Source of the DNA: Dictyobacter formicarum
GTDB lineage: Bacteria; Chloroflexota; Ktedonobacteria; Ktedonobacterales; Ktedonobacteraceae
Direction of reading: 5' to 3'
Assembly: GCF_016587435.1 (NCBI RefSeq)
Contig: NZ_BNJJ01000010.1
Location: 248,001 to 312,000, forward strand
Length of the DNA stretch: 64,000 nt
The position numbers and the translations under genes were made by a program. A model generated the notes under the pieces. That model made no database searches. It was not told where the DNA came from and saw only the letters and a list, made by a program, of their open reading frames with translations. Positions 1-9,251 of the stretch are shown in pieces. Positions within the stretch are counted from its first letter, which is position 1, and each line of letters begins with the position of its first letter.

Positions 1-291
1 TATACGTTTCTGATACGCAATGACGGTAACTGGAAAATAGTGCGCTACGATAATAATGGTGCCGGCTATCAACTGGCCGCCGGCCGCGTAGCCCCGCGTG
101 ACAGCTATACTCTTGAGGCTGAAAGCAACGTGGACAACCAGAGCTTACAGATTGATAGCGTACCAGTCGCCTCTGTCCATGATGTGTTTCTGAACACGAC
201 CGATCATATCGAGCTCAATACGCTGCCCGGCAGCAAGGGGGCGGCTGCAACCACCATCTTTTCAAACTTCACCTTCACACCCCTACCTTGA
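1..291 (+). CDS. 3' end of a gene cut by the window edge; C-terminal beta-rich domain
   Basis: The frame is open from base 1 to the TGA at 289-291, so this is the last 96 residues of a longer protein. The visible part alternates hydrophobic and polar residues with many Gly, Asn and Asp (starts YTFLIRNDGNWKIVRY, ends FSNFTFTPLP), as in concanavalin-like or LamG-like beta-sandwich domains. The role of the complete protein cannot be told from this fragment. The stop lies only 31 bp from the convergent stop of the NB-ARC gene. Confidence 0.6.
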   Translation, partial: YTFLIRNDGNWKIVRYDNNGAGYQLAAGRVAPRDSYTLEAESNVDNQSLQIDSVPVASVHDVFLNTTDHIELNTLPGSKGAAATTIFSNFTFTPLP

Positions 292-322
292 TGACTGTAG
301 CCAATTATAACGTAGAAGAAGT

Positions 323-2572
323 TCAGGCGCTATGTGCCTCCAGGTTTGTGCCATTGAAGGAAAAGACGGCCAGGGCATCGAGGATAAAAGAACCTTTGAC
401 AACGATGACCTTGAGCGTATGGGGTCCTGGTGCCAGGTTGGTGTGGCTGAACACGATGGTCTGGGTATATTTCTCAACCGAGAAGCGGGCGGTATTGGTG
501 GTCTGAATGTGGGTATCGTCGATATAGATCTCGATCGCGCCTGTATAGACCGTCGTATCAGAAATGATCTCGATGCCCACGCCGGTAAACTGGCACTGGA
601 ACGAGGCCCCGGGTGTCTCGGTGAAATGCGCATCATTATTAAAATCGCCGGCATGCTGGCGCGAGGTCCAGTGCCCCTCCTCATTATAGAGGATACGTGG
701 GTCATTATCATTGATGACCTCGCGCGTCAGGGCATGTTCCGTATCGTGCGTACCAATGCGCTGAAACCACTGACCCGCCTCATGCTGGCGCTCGGTCTTT
801 TGTAGTAAGTTGACATAACGCTTTAGCAGCGAGACATCAGCATTGGCAGATTCACTAATCCTCTCCTGCAGGGAGATAGCCTGGCGATAGAGCTTTTCAG
901 CGCGTTCGAATTGATGCTGGTCTTCATAGATTACGGCCAGGTTGCCCAGGTCGGTGGCGACGCCGAGATGTTCGTCCCCATATAGCTGGCGATCGATCTG
1001 GAGTGCCCGCTGATACATTTGTTGCGCCAGCTGATACTGGGTGCGCTCCCTTAGATAGTGACCGGCCTTGCTCAAGAGCTGTGACACCTCATCGCCAGTC
1101 AACTGATAACGATCCATGAGCTTGACGCAGGCTTCAACCTGCGAATAATAGCGCTGGCACTGAGACCAGGTCTCATGCCAGTGGGCAACGGTCACCAGCG
1201 GAAAGGCATGGTTTACCGCGCTAACCGTGCGTTGCGCATACATACGCTGCGTCTCTTCATCCATTGAATCCTGGATCACGGCCTGAACCAGGCGATGGAT
1301 CGAGAGGGCCCCACTATCAGGCTGCGTGCGGATTAGCGAATACTTGCGCAGCTCGCCGATGGCCCGATGCAGCAAAAGTGGATTCTCCTCAAGGGGCGCC
1401 AGCTCGGGGTTAAAATACGCGATGCTCTGTTGCACAAACTCCTCATAGATGCGATCTGGATTGAGGAAGGCGCATAAATAGAGGATCTGCGAGGATGTTG
1501 GCTGTGTCTGCTGGATACGATCAAAAGAGAGTTTCCAGGTGGTCGCCACCGAGAATTGATAATTGCTAGCTACCGAATCGAACTCTTGTAGCACATCCGC
1601 CCGGTGCTCCTGGAATAGCTTCAGGTAGCTGGCCAGGCCACAGCCAGTCTCCTCCAGATACGAAGCGGCTTGATTCAGGGCCAGCGGCAGGTAATCCAGC
1701 TCCTTCGCGATCTCATAGGCCAGCGTCAGCATCACGTCCGGTATCTGTTCCAAAGCAGTCGCAGGTGAAATCATCTGCGCCCGCCGCAGCAGGAGCTGGA
1801 CACTCTCATCAGGCGACATCTCTAACAGCTCAAACGACTGTCCAATCGGGCCAATCACCTGTCGCCGCGTCGTGATCAGGGTATAGCAATTGTCTGGTGG
1901 CAGTAGAAAAGCCTGCAGGTCAGCCGGATTATCGACATTGTCGAGGATCAGCAAGCAGCGTGGATGCACCTTGAACCAGTGGCGCAGCGCCCCGACCGTC
2001 GCCTGACGATCCCTGGCACCTTTCTCGGGCAAGTCCAGATAGCCGGCTAGCTCCACGCAACTTTCCAGCAGCGTCTCGGGTGAATCGGCATTCAGCCAGA
2101 GCACCGCCTGATAGTCCTGGCGATGGCGGAAGGCGTACTCAATCGCGATCTGAGTCTTGCCGATACCGCCCAGGCCAGTAATAGCCAGCAAGCGCGATCC
2201 AGGACCACTGGTTTGCAGGCGCGCATGAACCTCCTGCAAAAGAGCGTCGCGACCAGTAAAAAAAATATTGCGCTGATAGGGCATAAACCAGGATAATGTC
2301 TGCCGTTTGCTGTCGGAGCCATGGAACAGCCGCAGCAATTCCTCCAGCTCCTCCTGGCTGGCTAATAGTATCTCCGCATAGCGCCGAATCATGTCCTCGG
2401 TAATGCGGATATTCCCATTCTCAATGCCAGACAGGTAACCCTTGGAATACGCCAGACGAGCAGCCATTTCGGTCAACGAAATATTTTTTTGTTGACGAGC
2501 CAGGCGCAAACGCATCGAGAGTGGAAGACTCTCCAGATGTGCATCTGCAACTTGTTTATCCTTACGCGCCAT
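323..2572 (-). CDS. XRE HTH / NB-ARC (STAND) NTPase / TPR protein with C-terminal beta-sandwich-like domain
   Basis: A 749-residue signal-transducing ATPase with numerous domains. Residues 20-75 form an XRE-type helix-turn-helix (LTEMAARLAYSKGYLSGIEN). An NB-ARC module follows: P-loop GLGGIGKT at 133-140, Walker B CLLILDNVD at 206-214, and a sensor TLITTRR at 231-237. TPR-type helices lie around 500-610 (for example YQLAQQMYQRALQIDRQLYG). The last ~130 residues (from about 618) are unlike TPRs: they alternate beta-type segments with Gly/Asn turns and resemble a ligand-binding beta-sandwich. In this family, ligand binding by the C-terminal region is thought to trigger NTP-dependent oligomerisation. 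Here the effector end would be the DNA-binding domain, so a ligand-switched transcription regulator is inferred. The target is unknown. Confidence 0.85.
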   Translation of the reverse strand: MARKDKQVADAHLESLPLSMRLRLARQQKNISLTEMAARLAYSKGYLSGIENGNIRITEDMIRRYAEILLASQEELEELLRLFHGSDSKRQTLSWFMPYQRNIFFTGRDALLQEVHARLQTSGPGSRLLAITGLGGIGKTQIAIEYAFRHRQDYQAVLWLNADSPETLLESCVELAGYLDLPEKGARDRQATVGALRHWFKVHPRCLLILDNVDNPADLQAFLLPPDNCYTLITTRRQVIGPIGQSFELLEMSPDESVQLLLRRAQMISPATALEQIPDVMLTLAYEIAKELDYLPLALNQAASYLEETGCGLASYLKLFQEHRADVLQEFDSVASNYQFSVATTWKLSFDRIQQTQPTSSQILYLCAFLNPDRIYEEFVQQSIAYFNPELAPLEENPLLLHRAIGELRKYSLIRTQPDSGALSIHRLVQAVIQDSMDEETQRMYAQRTVSAVNHAFPLVTVAHWHETWSQCQRYYSQVEACVKLMDRYQLTGDEVSQLLSKAGHYLRERTQYQLAQQMYQRALQIDRQLYGDEHLGVATDLGNLAVIYEDQHQFERAEKLYRQAISLQERISESANADVSLLKRYVNLLQKTERQHEAGQWFQRIGTHDTEHALTREVINDNDPRILYNEEGHWTSRQHAGDFNNDAHFTETPGASFQCQFTGVGIEIISDTTVYTGAIEIYIDDTHIQTTNTARFSVEKYTQTIVFSHTNLAPGPHTLKVIVVKGSFILDALAVFSFNGTNLEAHSA

Positions 2573-2905
2573 TGTTGTTCCTGTCGAGTGCTGCTTCGTG
2601 AAAGATAGTAAACAATAATAAACAATATATAGTATATGCGATCATGCTCAAGAATACAATGAAAGTGGCTGCCCCAGCCTGCGGTCAGCTCTCCTGACCG
2701 AACCAGGCAGGCCGTCCGATTGTTGCTACAGATTTTTTAATGTGTGAAGAAATACCAGCCAGATATCTTGTATTTCATGGCAGGTAATGTATAATTTTTA
2801 ATGGTCGTTCAATGTTTAGTAAACAGTGAACTGGTCTTAAACAAATCTGACCCTGAATAAATTCCCAAAACGCTGCTAGCCAGCTTTAAGCATGCCATGT
2901 GAGGG
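2573..2905. other. Upstream region of the NB-ARC gene
   Basis: AT-rich spacer between the start of the minus-strand NB-ARC gene and a small plus-strand membrane-protein ORF. It has an A/T-rich run (about 2598-2640) where promoters would sit. No RNA gene or convincing repeat was seen. Confidence 0.4.
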
Positions 2906-3148
2906 ATGATGAACTGCCTGGTTCCATATATGCTATTATTTTGCATATGCCTATTGATAAGCGTGATGGTCCTGCTCAGGATGGTCTCGCATCGCTATAC
3001 GCTGCAGGATCAATATATCCATTATAAAAGTAGATTAGACTATCTAAATAAGCTCTCCATTGTCTTGCTGTTAATCGCTGGTCTGATCTTCTTGCTGATA
3101 TATCTGATCATCAAGCATCAGCTGTTTGCCCACGTGAGATTTTTCTAA
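2906..3148 (+). CDS. Small two-helix membrane protein, unknown
   Basis: An 80-residue ORF with two strongly hydrophobic segments (about residues 5-24 and 49-70) separated by a short basic/polar loop (QDQYIHYKSRLDYLNK). GTGAGGG stands just before the tandem ATG ATG and could be its ribosome site. No family is recognised. The two clear membrane segments make it more credible than a random ORF, but this is still a tentative call. Confidence 0.45.
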   Translation: MMNCLVPYMLLFCICLLISVMVLLRMVSHRYTLQDQYIHYKSRLDYLNKLSIVLLLIAGLIFLLIYLIIKHQLFAHVRFF

Positions 3149-3235
3149 GAGCATATCTGAATGCATTGCTGTTCGCGCCTCAAGCTGGGGCAAGCCCAGC
3201 ACCTACGACGCTACGCGCCTGCGGCGCTCAAAAGG

Positions 3236-3292
3236 TTTTATGTGATGGTGGAAAAAGTGCGCCTGGCGCACTTTTTCCACCATCACATAAAA
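3236..3292. repeat. Long near-perfect palindrome (28-bp arms, 1-nt centre)
   Basis: Arms 3236-3263 and 3265-3292 are exact reverse complements around a single T at 3264. It lies in GC-rich flanking sequence with further short inverted repeats (3188-3235, 3300-3325). There is no T-run, so it is not an ordinary terminator. It is one of several unrelated-in-sequence long palindromes in this window. Confidence 0.85.
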
Positions 3293-3423
3293 AGGGCTCA
3301 GGCGCGCATGCGCCTGCTCGTACGGAGGCGCTTTGCTTCCCATGGTGATAGGCTTCAGGTACACCCTAACGGGGTGCGGTGTTTATTATGGTTAAGTATG
3401 TGTGAGAGGAATAAGATAACGCA

Positions 3424-4659
3424 ATGTCGAACGAAAAAGTGCGTCGGTTAGATGGCGGCGAGCGGGAAGTAATCAGGCAGGTGGAGGAGATGCTTCAGCG
3501 GAGCGGCTGGCTCAATGAGTATTATGGCTTGTCAGGGTGGGCCGAGGGAGAAGGTGGCGGCGAACAATGTGGTGTAGAGATCGCTGGCGACAGGGTCGTT
3601 GGCCTGGTCGTACGCTATTGTGGATTGGAGGCTCTCCCAGAAAATGTGGGAGACTTGCAGGAGTTGCGCTACCTGGATGTGCGTGGCAACAGGCTAGAGG
3701 CGTTGCCAGCATCGCTGGGCCAGCTGCGGCACCTGCACACGCTGATAGTTGATCATAACCGCCTCACGACTTTGCCGGAGAGTCTGGGCAAGCTAGAGCG
3801 CCTGACGGCACTACATGCGGATGGCAATCGCCTGAGTCGATTCCCGACCCGGCTTTGTCGGTTGCCTGCGCTGGAGACATTGCAGCTCTATGGCAATCAG
3901 CTACAGGAACTACCGTCGGAGATCGGTCAACTGGCGCAGCTCAAGAATCTCAGTGTGGGTAAGAACCAGCTGACAACGCTGCCAGAGGCACTCTGGCAAC
4001 TAAGACGGCTGCAGGTATTAAACGTAGCCGAAAACCAGCTGTCCGCTCTATCTGAAGGCATTGGTCAGCTCAGCCAGCTGCACACCCTGGATCTGGCCCA
4101 TAACGCACTGAACGAGCTTCCTGATTCCCTGGGCCAGCTCACAAACCTGGAAGCGTACCTGTACCTCAGCAATAATCGCCTGACAACGCTGAAGCCAGCC
4201 TTGTTTGAGCGCCTGGACAAGCTTACCTACCTCAACCTGACCGATAACCAGCTGCAGGAACTGCCCGACACCATTGGCAAGCTGGCCAGCCTGCGCGAGC
4301 TCCGCATCTACAACAACCAGTTAAAGACGCTTCCGACCTCCCTTGGAAAACTCAGCCAGCTGCAGGAATTACACGTCATGAACAATCGCCTGGCCACCCT
4401 GCCCGAATCCCTGGGAGGGCTGGCACGTTTGCGCATTATGGACCTCAGAAATAATCAGTTGCAGGAACTGCCAGCCCCCATTGGTCAGCTAGAGAACCTG
4501 GTCCAGCTGGATCTCCGGGCCAACCGCCTGGTTGCCCTGCCGCCACAGCTAGAAAGACTGCCAAAGCTAGAAAAATTAGACCTGCGCTGGCTCAAGCTAG
4601 TGGCTGAACCAGATTGGTTATCACGCCTGCAGCGGCGTGGTTGTGTGGTCCTCAAATAA
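3424..4659 (+). CDS. Leucine-rich-repeat protein
   Basis: A 411-residue protein made almost wholly of about 14 tandem 23-residue leucine-rich repeats of the form LxxLPxxLGxLxxLxxLxLxxNx, from about residue 66 to the end. Such repeats form a curved solenoid used for protein binding. There is no signal peptide, membrane segment or catalytic domain, so a cytoplasmic scaffold or recognition protein is inferred. The first ~60 residues are acidic and Gly-rich. The ATG at 3424 is the first in frame; AGAGG lies upstream at rather long spacing. Confidence 0.85.
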   Translation: MSNEKVRRLDGGEREVIRQVEEMLQRSGWLNEYYGLSGWAEGEGGGEQCGVEIAGDRVVGLVVRYCGLEALPENVGDLQELRYLDVRGNRLEALPASLGQLRHLHTLIVDHNRLTTLPESLGKLERLTALHADGNRLSRFPTRLCRLPALETLQLYGNQLQELPSEIGQLAQLKNLSVGKNQLTTLPEALWQLRRLQVLNVAENQLSALSEGIGQLSQLHTLDLAHNALNELPDSLGQLTNLEAYLYLSNNRLTTLKPALFERLDKLTYLNLTDNQLQELPDTIGKLASLRELRIYNNQLKTLPTSLGKLSQLQELHVMNNRLATLPESLGGLARLRIMDLRNNQLQELPAPIGQLENLVQLDLRANRLVALPPQLERLPKLEKLDLRWLKLVAEPDWLSRLQRRGCVVLK

Positions 4660-4695
4660 GCGAAGGTGATAAGAGACAGCAACAAGAAAGAAGAA

Positions 4696-4809
4696 ACCCG
4701 TAGGTGCGCCCCTTGTGGGCGCTTTTACCCTTCAATCTCGAAAATCAAACAATAAAAACGCTTTTCGAGTGCGAAGCAAGCAAGCGCTCGCAAGGGGCGC
4801 ACCTACGGG
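4696..4809. repeat. Inverted pair of GTAG-hairpin REP-like elements
   Basis: The left unit, 4700-4722, reads GTAG, then GT, then stem GCGCCC with loop CTTGT and GGGCGC. The right unit, 4784-4806, is the reverse complement type and ends in ACCTAC. The two form an inverted pair about 60 bp apart, the arrangement called a BIME in enterobacteria. It lies between the convergent LRR and oxidoreductase genes and could also terminate both transcripts. Confidence 0.7.
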
Positions 4810-4824
4810 ATATATTCAAAAGGG

Positions 4825-5901
4825 TCAGGCGGTTGGTGTGGGGCGGATGTCGCCGCTCTCGATCATGGCGTACATGGGATGGTCCGAGATGGTGAGCGGT
4901 AGGTCGACGCGACCACGGCGGCGGCTGCTTTCATAGATGCCAAAGATGATTTCGGTGGCATTCAAGGCGTTGCGTGCGCACAGCTCCGATGTTTGATCGG
5001 TGACGATGGCCTCCACAATATTGGCGATGGCGCGCTCCACATAATGTGGACCGTGCAGGTTATCGGCTCCGGTATCTATATATTCCCAGTCGTGGCGGCC
5101 CTGGCTGGAGACGCGCAGGTAGCGATTTTCCTCCCATTTGCCGATCTCGATGCTGCCGCCAGTGCCAAGCAGGCGAATGTCGGCCCCGACCAAAGCTGCG
5201 CCGGGTCCAGTGCTGATGAGGCCGAAGACGCCATTGCGATAACGCCAGGTAGCGATAGCCTGGTTCTCGACGTGGGCGCCAAAGACGCGGGACTCCGCGC
5301 GATAATCGATCTGGCCCATTACCCATTCGGCGGCCTGCTCGCCACAATAGAGGCCGGCCATATCCAGGTAGTGAGTGCCCCAATCATAGATATTGCCGCA
5401 TGAAATCTCAATGCGCTGCAGCTCACCGATGGAGCCTCCTTGCAAAAGCTCGTTGGCCTTGCGGAACGGCAAGCCAAAGCGGCGCTGGTGATTAAAGGTC
5501 AGGCGTACCCCGTGGCGCGAACACTCCTGTTCCATCAAGCGGGCCATGCCCCAGTTATCGCTCATCGGCTTCTCGCAATGGATTGCCTTCACGCCAGCCA
5601 CCGCGCAATCCAGCACCATCTGAGCATGCAGGTGGGGCCAGGTACAGATGCTCACCACATCCAGCCCCTCCTCGGCCAGCATCTTCTTATAGTCTGTGTA
5701 AATACCCTCAGATGGAATGCCATTCGTGATCGCGAAGGCGGCAGCATAGTCCTGGACCAGGTCGGCGCAAGCGACCAGTTCGCATTGTTCTGGCAGAGCC
5801 AGGTAGCCAGCAGCATGATCATAGGCCATAGCAAAGCCAAATGCGTCCCGGCGCTCCTTACGCCTACCGGTACCGATAAAGCCAACACGTAAACGAGTCA
5901 T
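4825..5901 (-). CDS. Gfo/Idh/MocA-family oxidoreductase
   Basis: A 358-residue NAD(P)-dependent dehydrogenase. An N-terminal Rossmann fold is visible (LRVGFIGTGRR at residues 4-14), followed by the family signature HCEKPM near residue 108 with the catalytic-type EKP lysine. The C-terminal half is the alpha/beta domain with a WGTHYLD segment typical of substrate-binding histidine and aspartate. These enzymes oxidise or epimerise sugars, inositols and related polyols. The exact substrate cannot be read from sequence. The gene stands alone, and is one of four paralogs in this window. Confidence 0.85.
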   Translation of the reverse strand: MTRLRVGFIGTGRRKERRDAFGFAMAYDHAAGYLALPEQCELVACADLVQDYAAAFAITNGIPSEGIYTDYKKMLAEEGLDVVSICTWPHLHAQMVLDCAVAGVKAIHCEKPMSDNWGMARLMEQECSRHGVRLTFNHQRRFGLPFRKANELLQGGSIGELQRIEISCGNIYDWGTHYLDMAGLYCGEQAAEWVMGQIDYRAESRVFGAHVENQAIATWRYRNGVFGLISTGPGAALVGADIRLLGTGGSIEIGKWEENRYLRVSSQGRHDWEYIDTGADNLHGPHYVERAIANIVEAIVTDQTSELCARNALNATEIIFGIYESSRRRGRVDLPLTISDHPMYAMIESGDIRPTPTA

Positions 5902-6137
5902 TGTTCTCTTCCTTCATCCTTTATCTACTCTGATTCTGGTACAAAACAGCATAGCGAGAATTTTACTCTTCGAATTAATAGTAACATAATTTCGTCGGCA
6001 GAGTAGTATTTCCTCGTATTTTTGATAGGGTTTATGCTGTATTGTGGGCGCTCGTGCTGGCTTTCTTGTTTGAATTTCCTATGGGATACACAACGAGATG
6101 CAAGCAAACGGGTGATTACGAGTCGTTTTTGGGGACC

Positions 6138-7367
6138 TTAGAAAGCCACGGGCAGGCTTGTGAGGCCGCGCAATATAGGAGTGCGATTCCAGTGCAATTG
6201 TGCGGGATCACCCACCAGGCGCAGGCCAGGCAGACGCCGCAGCAGGGTGGCAAAGGCAATCTGGCCCTCCAGGCGCGCCAGCGGTGCTCCCAGACAGACA
6301 TGAATGCCCTTGCCAAAGGCGAGATGTTTGTTTACCTGGCGTGTAACCTCCAATTCTTCCGGGTTGTTGAAATGTTGCGGATCGATGTTGGCCGCTACCA
6401 GGGAGAGCAGCACCATCTCGCCTTTGTGGATGACCTGGTCATGCAGGGGGATGTCTTCGAGCGCCCAGCGCGGCGAGGCCAGCGTCACCGGAGCCGTGTA
6501 GCGCAACAATTCCTCGACTGCCGAAGGGATAAGAGAGGCATCCTGTTGGAGTAGACGCATCTGTTCGGGATGCTGCAAGAGCGCCAGCGTACCGTTGCCG
6601 ATCAGATTGACTGTCGTCTCATGTCCGGCCACGATCAGTAAAAAGATCGTCGAAAGGAGTTCGTTCTCGCTGAGCGTGTCGCCGCTCTCCTCGACCTGAA
6701 CCAGCTCGCTGATCAGATCATTGCCGGGCTGTGCGCGCTTGACTGCCACCAGCGTCTTGATATAGTGGATAAACGCCTCCATCGCCGCCACCGTCGCCTC
6801 CCCTCTTTGATTGCCCTCTGAAAAATTCAGTAGTGCCTGCGTCCAGACGCGGAACTGTGGCCGATCCTGTGAGGGAATGCCCAGCATTTCACAGATGACG
6901 GTAATGGGGAGCGGAAAGGCAAAATCAACAATGAGATCCATCTCACCACGCTCCTGAACGGCATCCAACAGCTCGTCGGTAATTTGCTGGATGCGTGGGT
7001 GTAACTGCTCGATCATGCGTGGCGTGAAAACCTTCGACACCAGGCCACGCAGGCGCGTATGGTCGGGCGGGTCCACCGTAAGCATATCGCGCCGCCAGGT
7101 AACTAATTTAGCGATGGATTCACTCGCGCCATCAGTGATTTGTCCATTGCCCGACTGTAAAACCTTTTGCACATCCTTGGTAAAACGCGGGTCCTTCAGA
7201 ATGGCAATTGCATCATCATAGCTGGTCGTAATCCAGGCACCCCTTGTACCGAGCAGTCCGGCGGCGTAGGTGAGCGGAGCCTGTTCACGTAAATGTGCAT
7301 AGAACGCTTGCGGATTGCGCTTGGTTTCCTGAGCAAGCAAATCATCCATGGTGATATGTCCGGTCAT
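6138..7367 (-). CDS. Cytochrome P450
   Basis: A 409-residue soluble bacterial P450. The I-helix oxygen-activation motif AGHETT is at 247-252, the K-helix ExxR motif (EELLR) at 285-289, and the haem-binding loop FGKGIHVCLG at 351-360 with Cys358 as the axial ligand. Length and motifs match class I enzymes that receive electrons from a ferredoxin, but no ferredoxin or reductase gene is adjacent. It is divergent from a TetR gene, which is likely its regulator. Substrate unknown. Confidence 0.95.
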   Translation of the reverse strand: MTGHITMDDLLAQETKRNPQAFYAHLREQAPLTYAAGLLGTRGAWITTSYDDAIAILKDPRFTKDVQKVLQSGNGQITDGASESIAKLVTWRRDMLTVDPPDHTRLRGLVSKVFTPRMIEQLHPRIQQITDELLDAVQERGEMDLIVDFAFPLPITVICEMLGIPSQDRPQFRVWTQALLNFSEGNQRGEATVAAMEAFIHYIKTLVAVKRAQPGNDLISELVQVEESGDTLSENELLSTIFLLIVAGHETTVNLIGNGTLALLQHPEQMRLLQQDASLIPSAVEELLRYTAPVTLASPRWALEDIPLHDQVIHKGEMVLLSLVAANIDPQHFNNPEELEVTRQVNKHLAFGKGIHVCLGAPLARLEGQIAFATLLRRLPGLRLVGDPAQLHWNRTPILRGLTSLPVAF

Positions 7368-7554
7368 ATCTAAATTCCTTTCATCGATCGTGCGGAGTTT
7401 ACCGAAAAGAGAATATCAAAATGGTTACGCCTCTCTGTAAGATGACATTTGACAGTAGTGCTTATGTAATACATGATAAGCAATACGTAACAATCTGTCT
7501 CATTCGAAGTGTAGTCTGTCGAACAGCTGGCAACAAGGTGCAATCAGAAAGAAA

Positions 7555-7570
7555 TGTCACATATGTGACA
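7555..7570. promoter_or_regulatory. Perfect 16-bp palindrome, probable TetR operator
   Basis: TGTCACATATGTGACA is an exact palindrome 12 bp before the TetR start codon, inside the 214-bp P450/TetR divergent region. Its position and symmetry suggest the operator bound by the TetR protein. A looser dyad (ATGTAATACAT) lies near 7464-7480. Confidence 0.6.
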
Positions 7571-7581
7571 GGGAGCGAAAA

Positions 7582-8256
7582 ATGTCTCAAAACTCCGACG
7601 ACTTGCGCGTCAGGCGTACCCGTAAGCTGCTCCGCGAGGCGCTGATTGAGCTGATCGAGGAGCGCGGTTTCGATTCCCTCACCGTGGGTGAGATTGCCCA
7701 GCGCGCCATGGTGAGTCGGGCCGCCTTCTACCGCTACTATCAGGACAAATACGACCTGGTAGAGAAGATCTTTGAGGATGCCATCGAGGCCCTGACACGC
7801 GACATCGATCCTCTGCGCCGCGGTATTTTCGCCAGCATCGATGGGGACCACAAACCGAAGTCATGGGCCGAGTTATTCAAGCTGGTTGAGACAATGGAGG
7901 AATATACACCAGAGCCATGGGTGAAGCTGTTCGAGCATTTTGAGGAATATGAGCGACTCTACCGCGTCCTGCTGGGAAAGAAGGGTAGCTCCTGGTTTGC
8001 CATCAAGATGCGCGAATATCTGACCGAACGGGCCAGCGAGCGCCTGCACGATTTTATCGTGCACATCCAGGGAGCGCGAGTAACCGACCAGCATATGCTG
8101 GCGAAGGGTTTGATGCCTGCCCTCATCAGCGCGCAGATAGTTGATGTCATCACCTGGTGGCTTGAGCAAGGCAGACCATATCCTGCCAGCCAGATTGCTA
8201 CCTACAGTTTCCACCTGGTATTCGCGATCCTCAAAGAAGCGACCACCTGGGAATGA
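7582..8256 (+). CDS. TetR/AcrR-family transcriptional regulator
   Basis: 224 residues. The N-terminal helix-turn-helix is clear (LTVGEIAQRAMVSRAAFYRYY, about 33-53 in the protein), followed by a long helical ligand/dimer domain. The start is supported by GGGAG at 7571-7575, six to seven bases before ATG. Divergent orientation to the P450 gene and the palindrome in its own leader point to autoregulation and control of the P450. The inducer is unknown. Confidence 0.9.
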   Translation: MSQNSDDLRVRRTRKLLREALIELIEERGFDSLTVGEIAQRAMVSRAAFYRYYQDKYDLVEKIFEDAIEALTRDIDPLRRGIFASIDGDHKPKSWAELFKLVETMEEYTPEPWVKLFEHFEEYERLYRVLLGKKGSSWFAIKMREYLTERASERLHDFIVHIQGARVTDQHMLAKGLMPALISAQIVDVITWWLEQGRPYPASQIATYSFHLVFAILKEATTWE

Positions 8257-8512
8257 AGATACGCTTTCTTGTTGTTTTTTCGGGTGGGGAAGGGAAAAGC
8301 GTATGAATTTGAATCGCATCTTTATTAATAAATTTTCATGATGTATGCTTTGAGATGAACATTCTGTCATTCGTCCTAATAAAAGGCATCTATAATGGGG
8401 GACCTGCAAAGGGAAAATTATACCTGAAGGATAGGAAACCAATTGCTGGCCGATGATCAGTGATGTGGGTAGAGTTTTTTAGAGATAGCGTAAAGCTGGA
8501 AGGAAAGATCTT

Positions 8513-9037
8513 ATGGGGACGCAGCCACCAGCAAGGCTGATGTGTAATATCGAGATCGCTCCTGAAAATGAGCATGATGCTGATGTGGCAGTGATCCATG
8601 AAGTTGGACGTGAGTTGATCAGCGCTTTACGGCAGGATGGTTATGCAGTCGCATCAGTCTATAAGGGCAAGCCTGGAGGGATCAGCATGTTTTATCTGGT
8701 GGCATCGGGGGTTGTGCCACTTGAGAGCAGCCCGGGTGAGGCGACAGACATCGGAGAAGGGATGAGATTGCTACTGCAAGCGGTCAGTCCCATTGTACGC
8801 ATCTTCTGGATGGCAGGGAAAAAAGCCCTGCAGGCGCCAGCCAGTTTGCGCATCGGCCTGGTGTTGGGAGATATCGAACTGGCCCTGGCCCCGCTTGACG
8901 TAGAGGATGAAGAGAGGATTGCGCGCCTGGCGCAAACCATTTTACTGCATTATTCAGTCCAGCAACTGCCATCATCCCAGCGCATCACGCTCAACGGGAA
9001 GATCGCCCAATCCAGATCCGGCCGTCGGGGATTGTAG
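8513..9037 (+). CDS. Conserved-looking hypothetical protein
   Basis: 174 residues with mixed alpha/beta character: an amphipathic helix (VIHEVGRELISALRQDGYAV), a possible hydrophobic helix (GMRLLLQAVSPIVRIFWMAG) and a beta segment (RIGLVLGDIELALAPLDV). No signal peptide or catalytic motif is seen and no family is recognised. AGGAAAG lies about 5 bp before the ATG. It could be a small effector-associated or sensor domain standing alone, but nothing nearby confirms that. Confidence 0.6.
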   Translation: MGTQPPARLMCNIEIAPENEHDADVAVIHEVGRELISALRQDGYAVASVYKGKPGGISMFYLVASGVVPLESSPGEATDIGEGMRLLLQAVSPIVRIFWMAGKKALQAPASLRIGLVLGDIELALAPLDVEDEERIARLAQTILLHYSVQQLPSSQRITLNGKIAQSRSGRRGL

Positions 9038-9251
9038 AAGCCTCAGCACGAGGAGCAGGCACGGAGAGACACAAGAGGATACACGCAGGTAGAGGTCATT
9101 GGTGCTGGTGTGATACAATAGGCATGCCCAATGGCTTTAATCATGCGCCCTATAATTGTGTGCGCGCGATTGTCTGGCTGGCACGGTTGTAGCCATGGTA
9201 AAGTGATCGACCGCAGCCAAGCAATTGCATGGAAAGAAGGAAAAGGAAATC

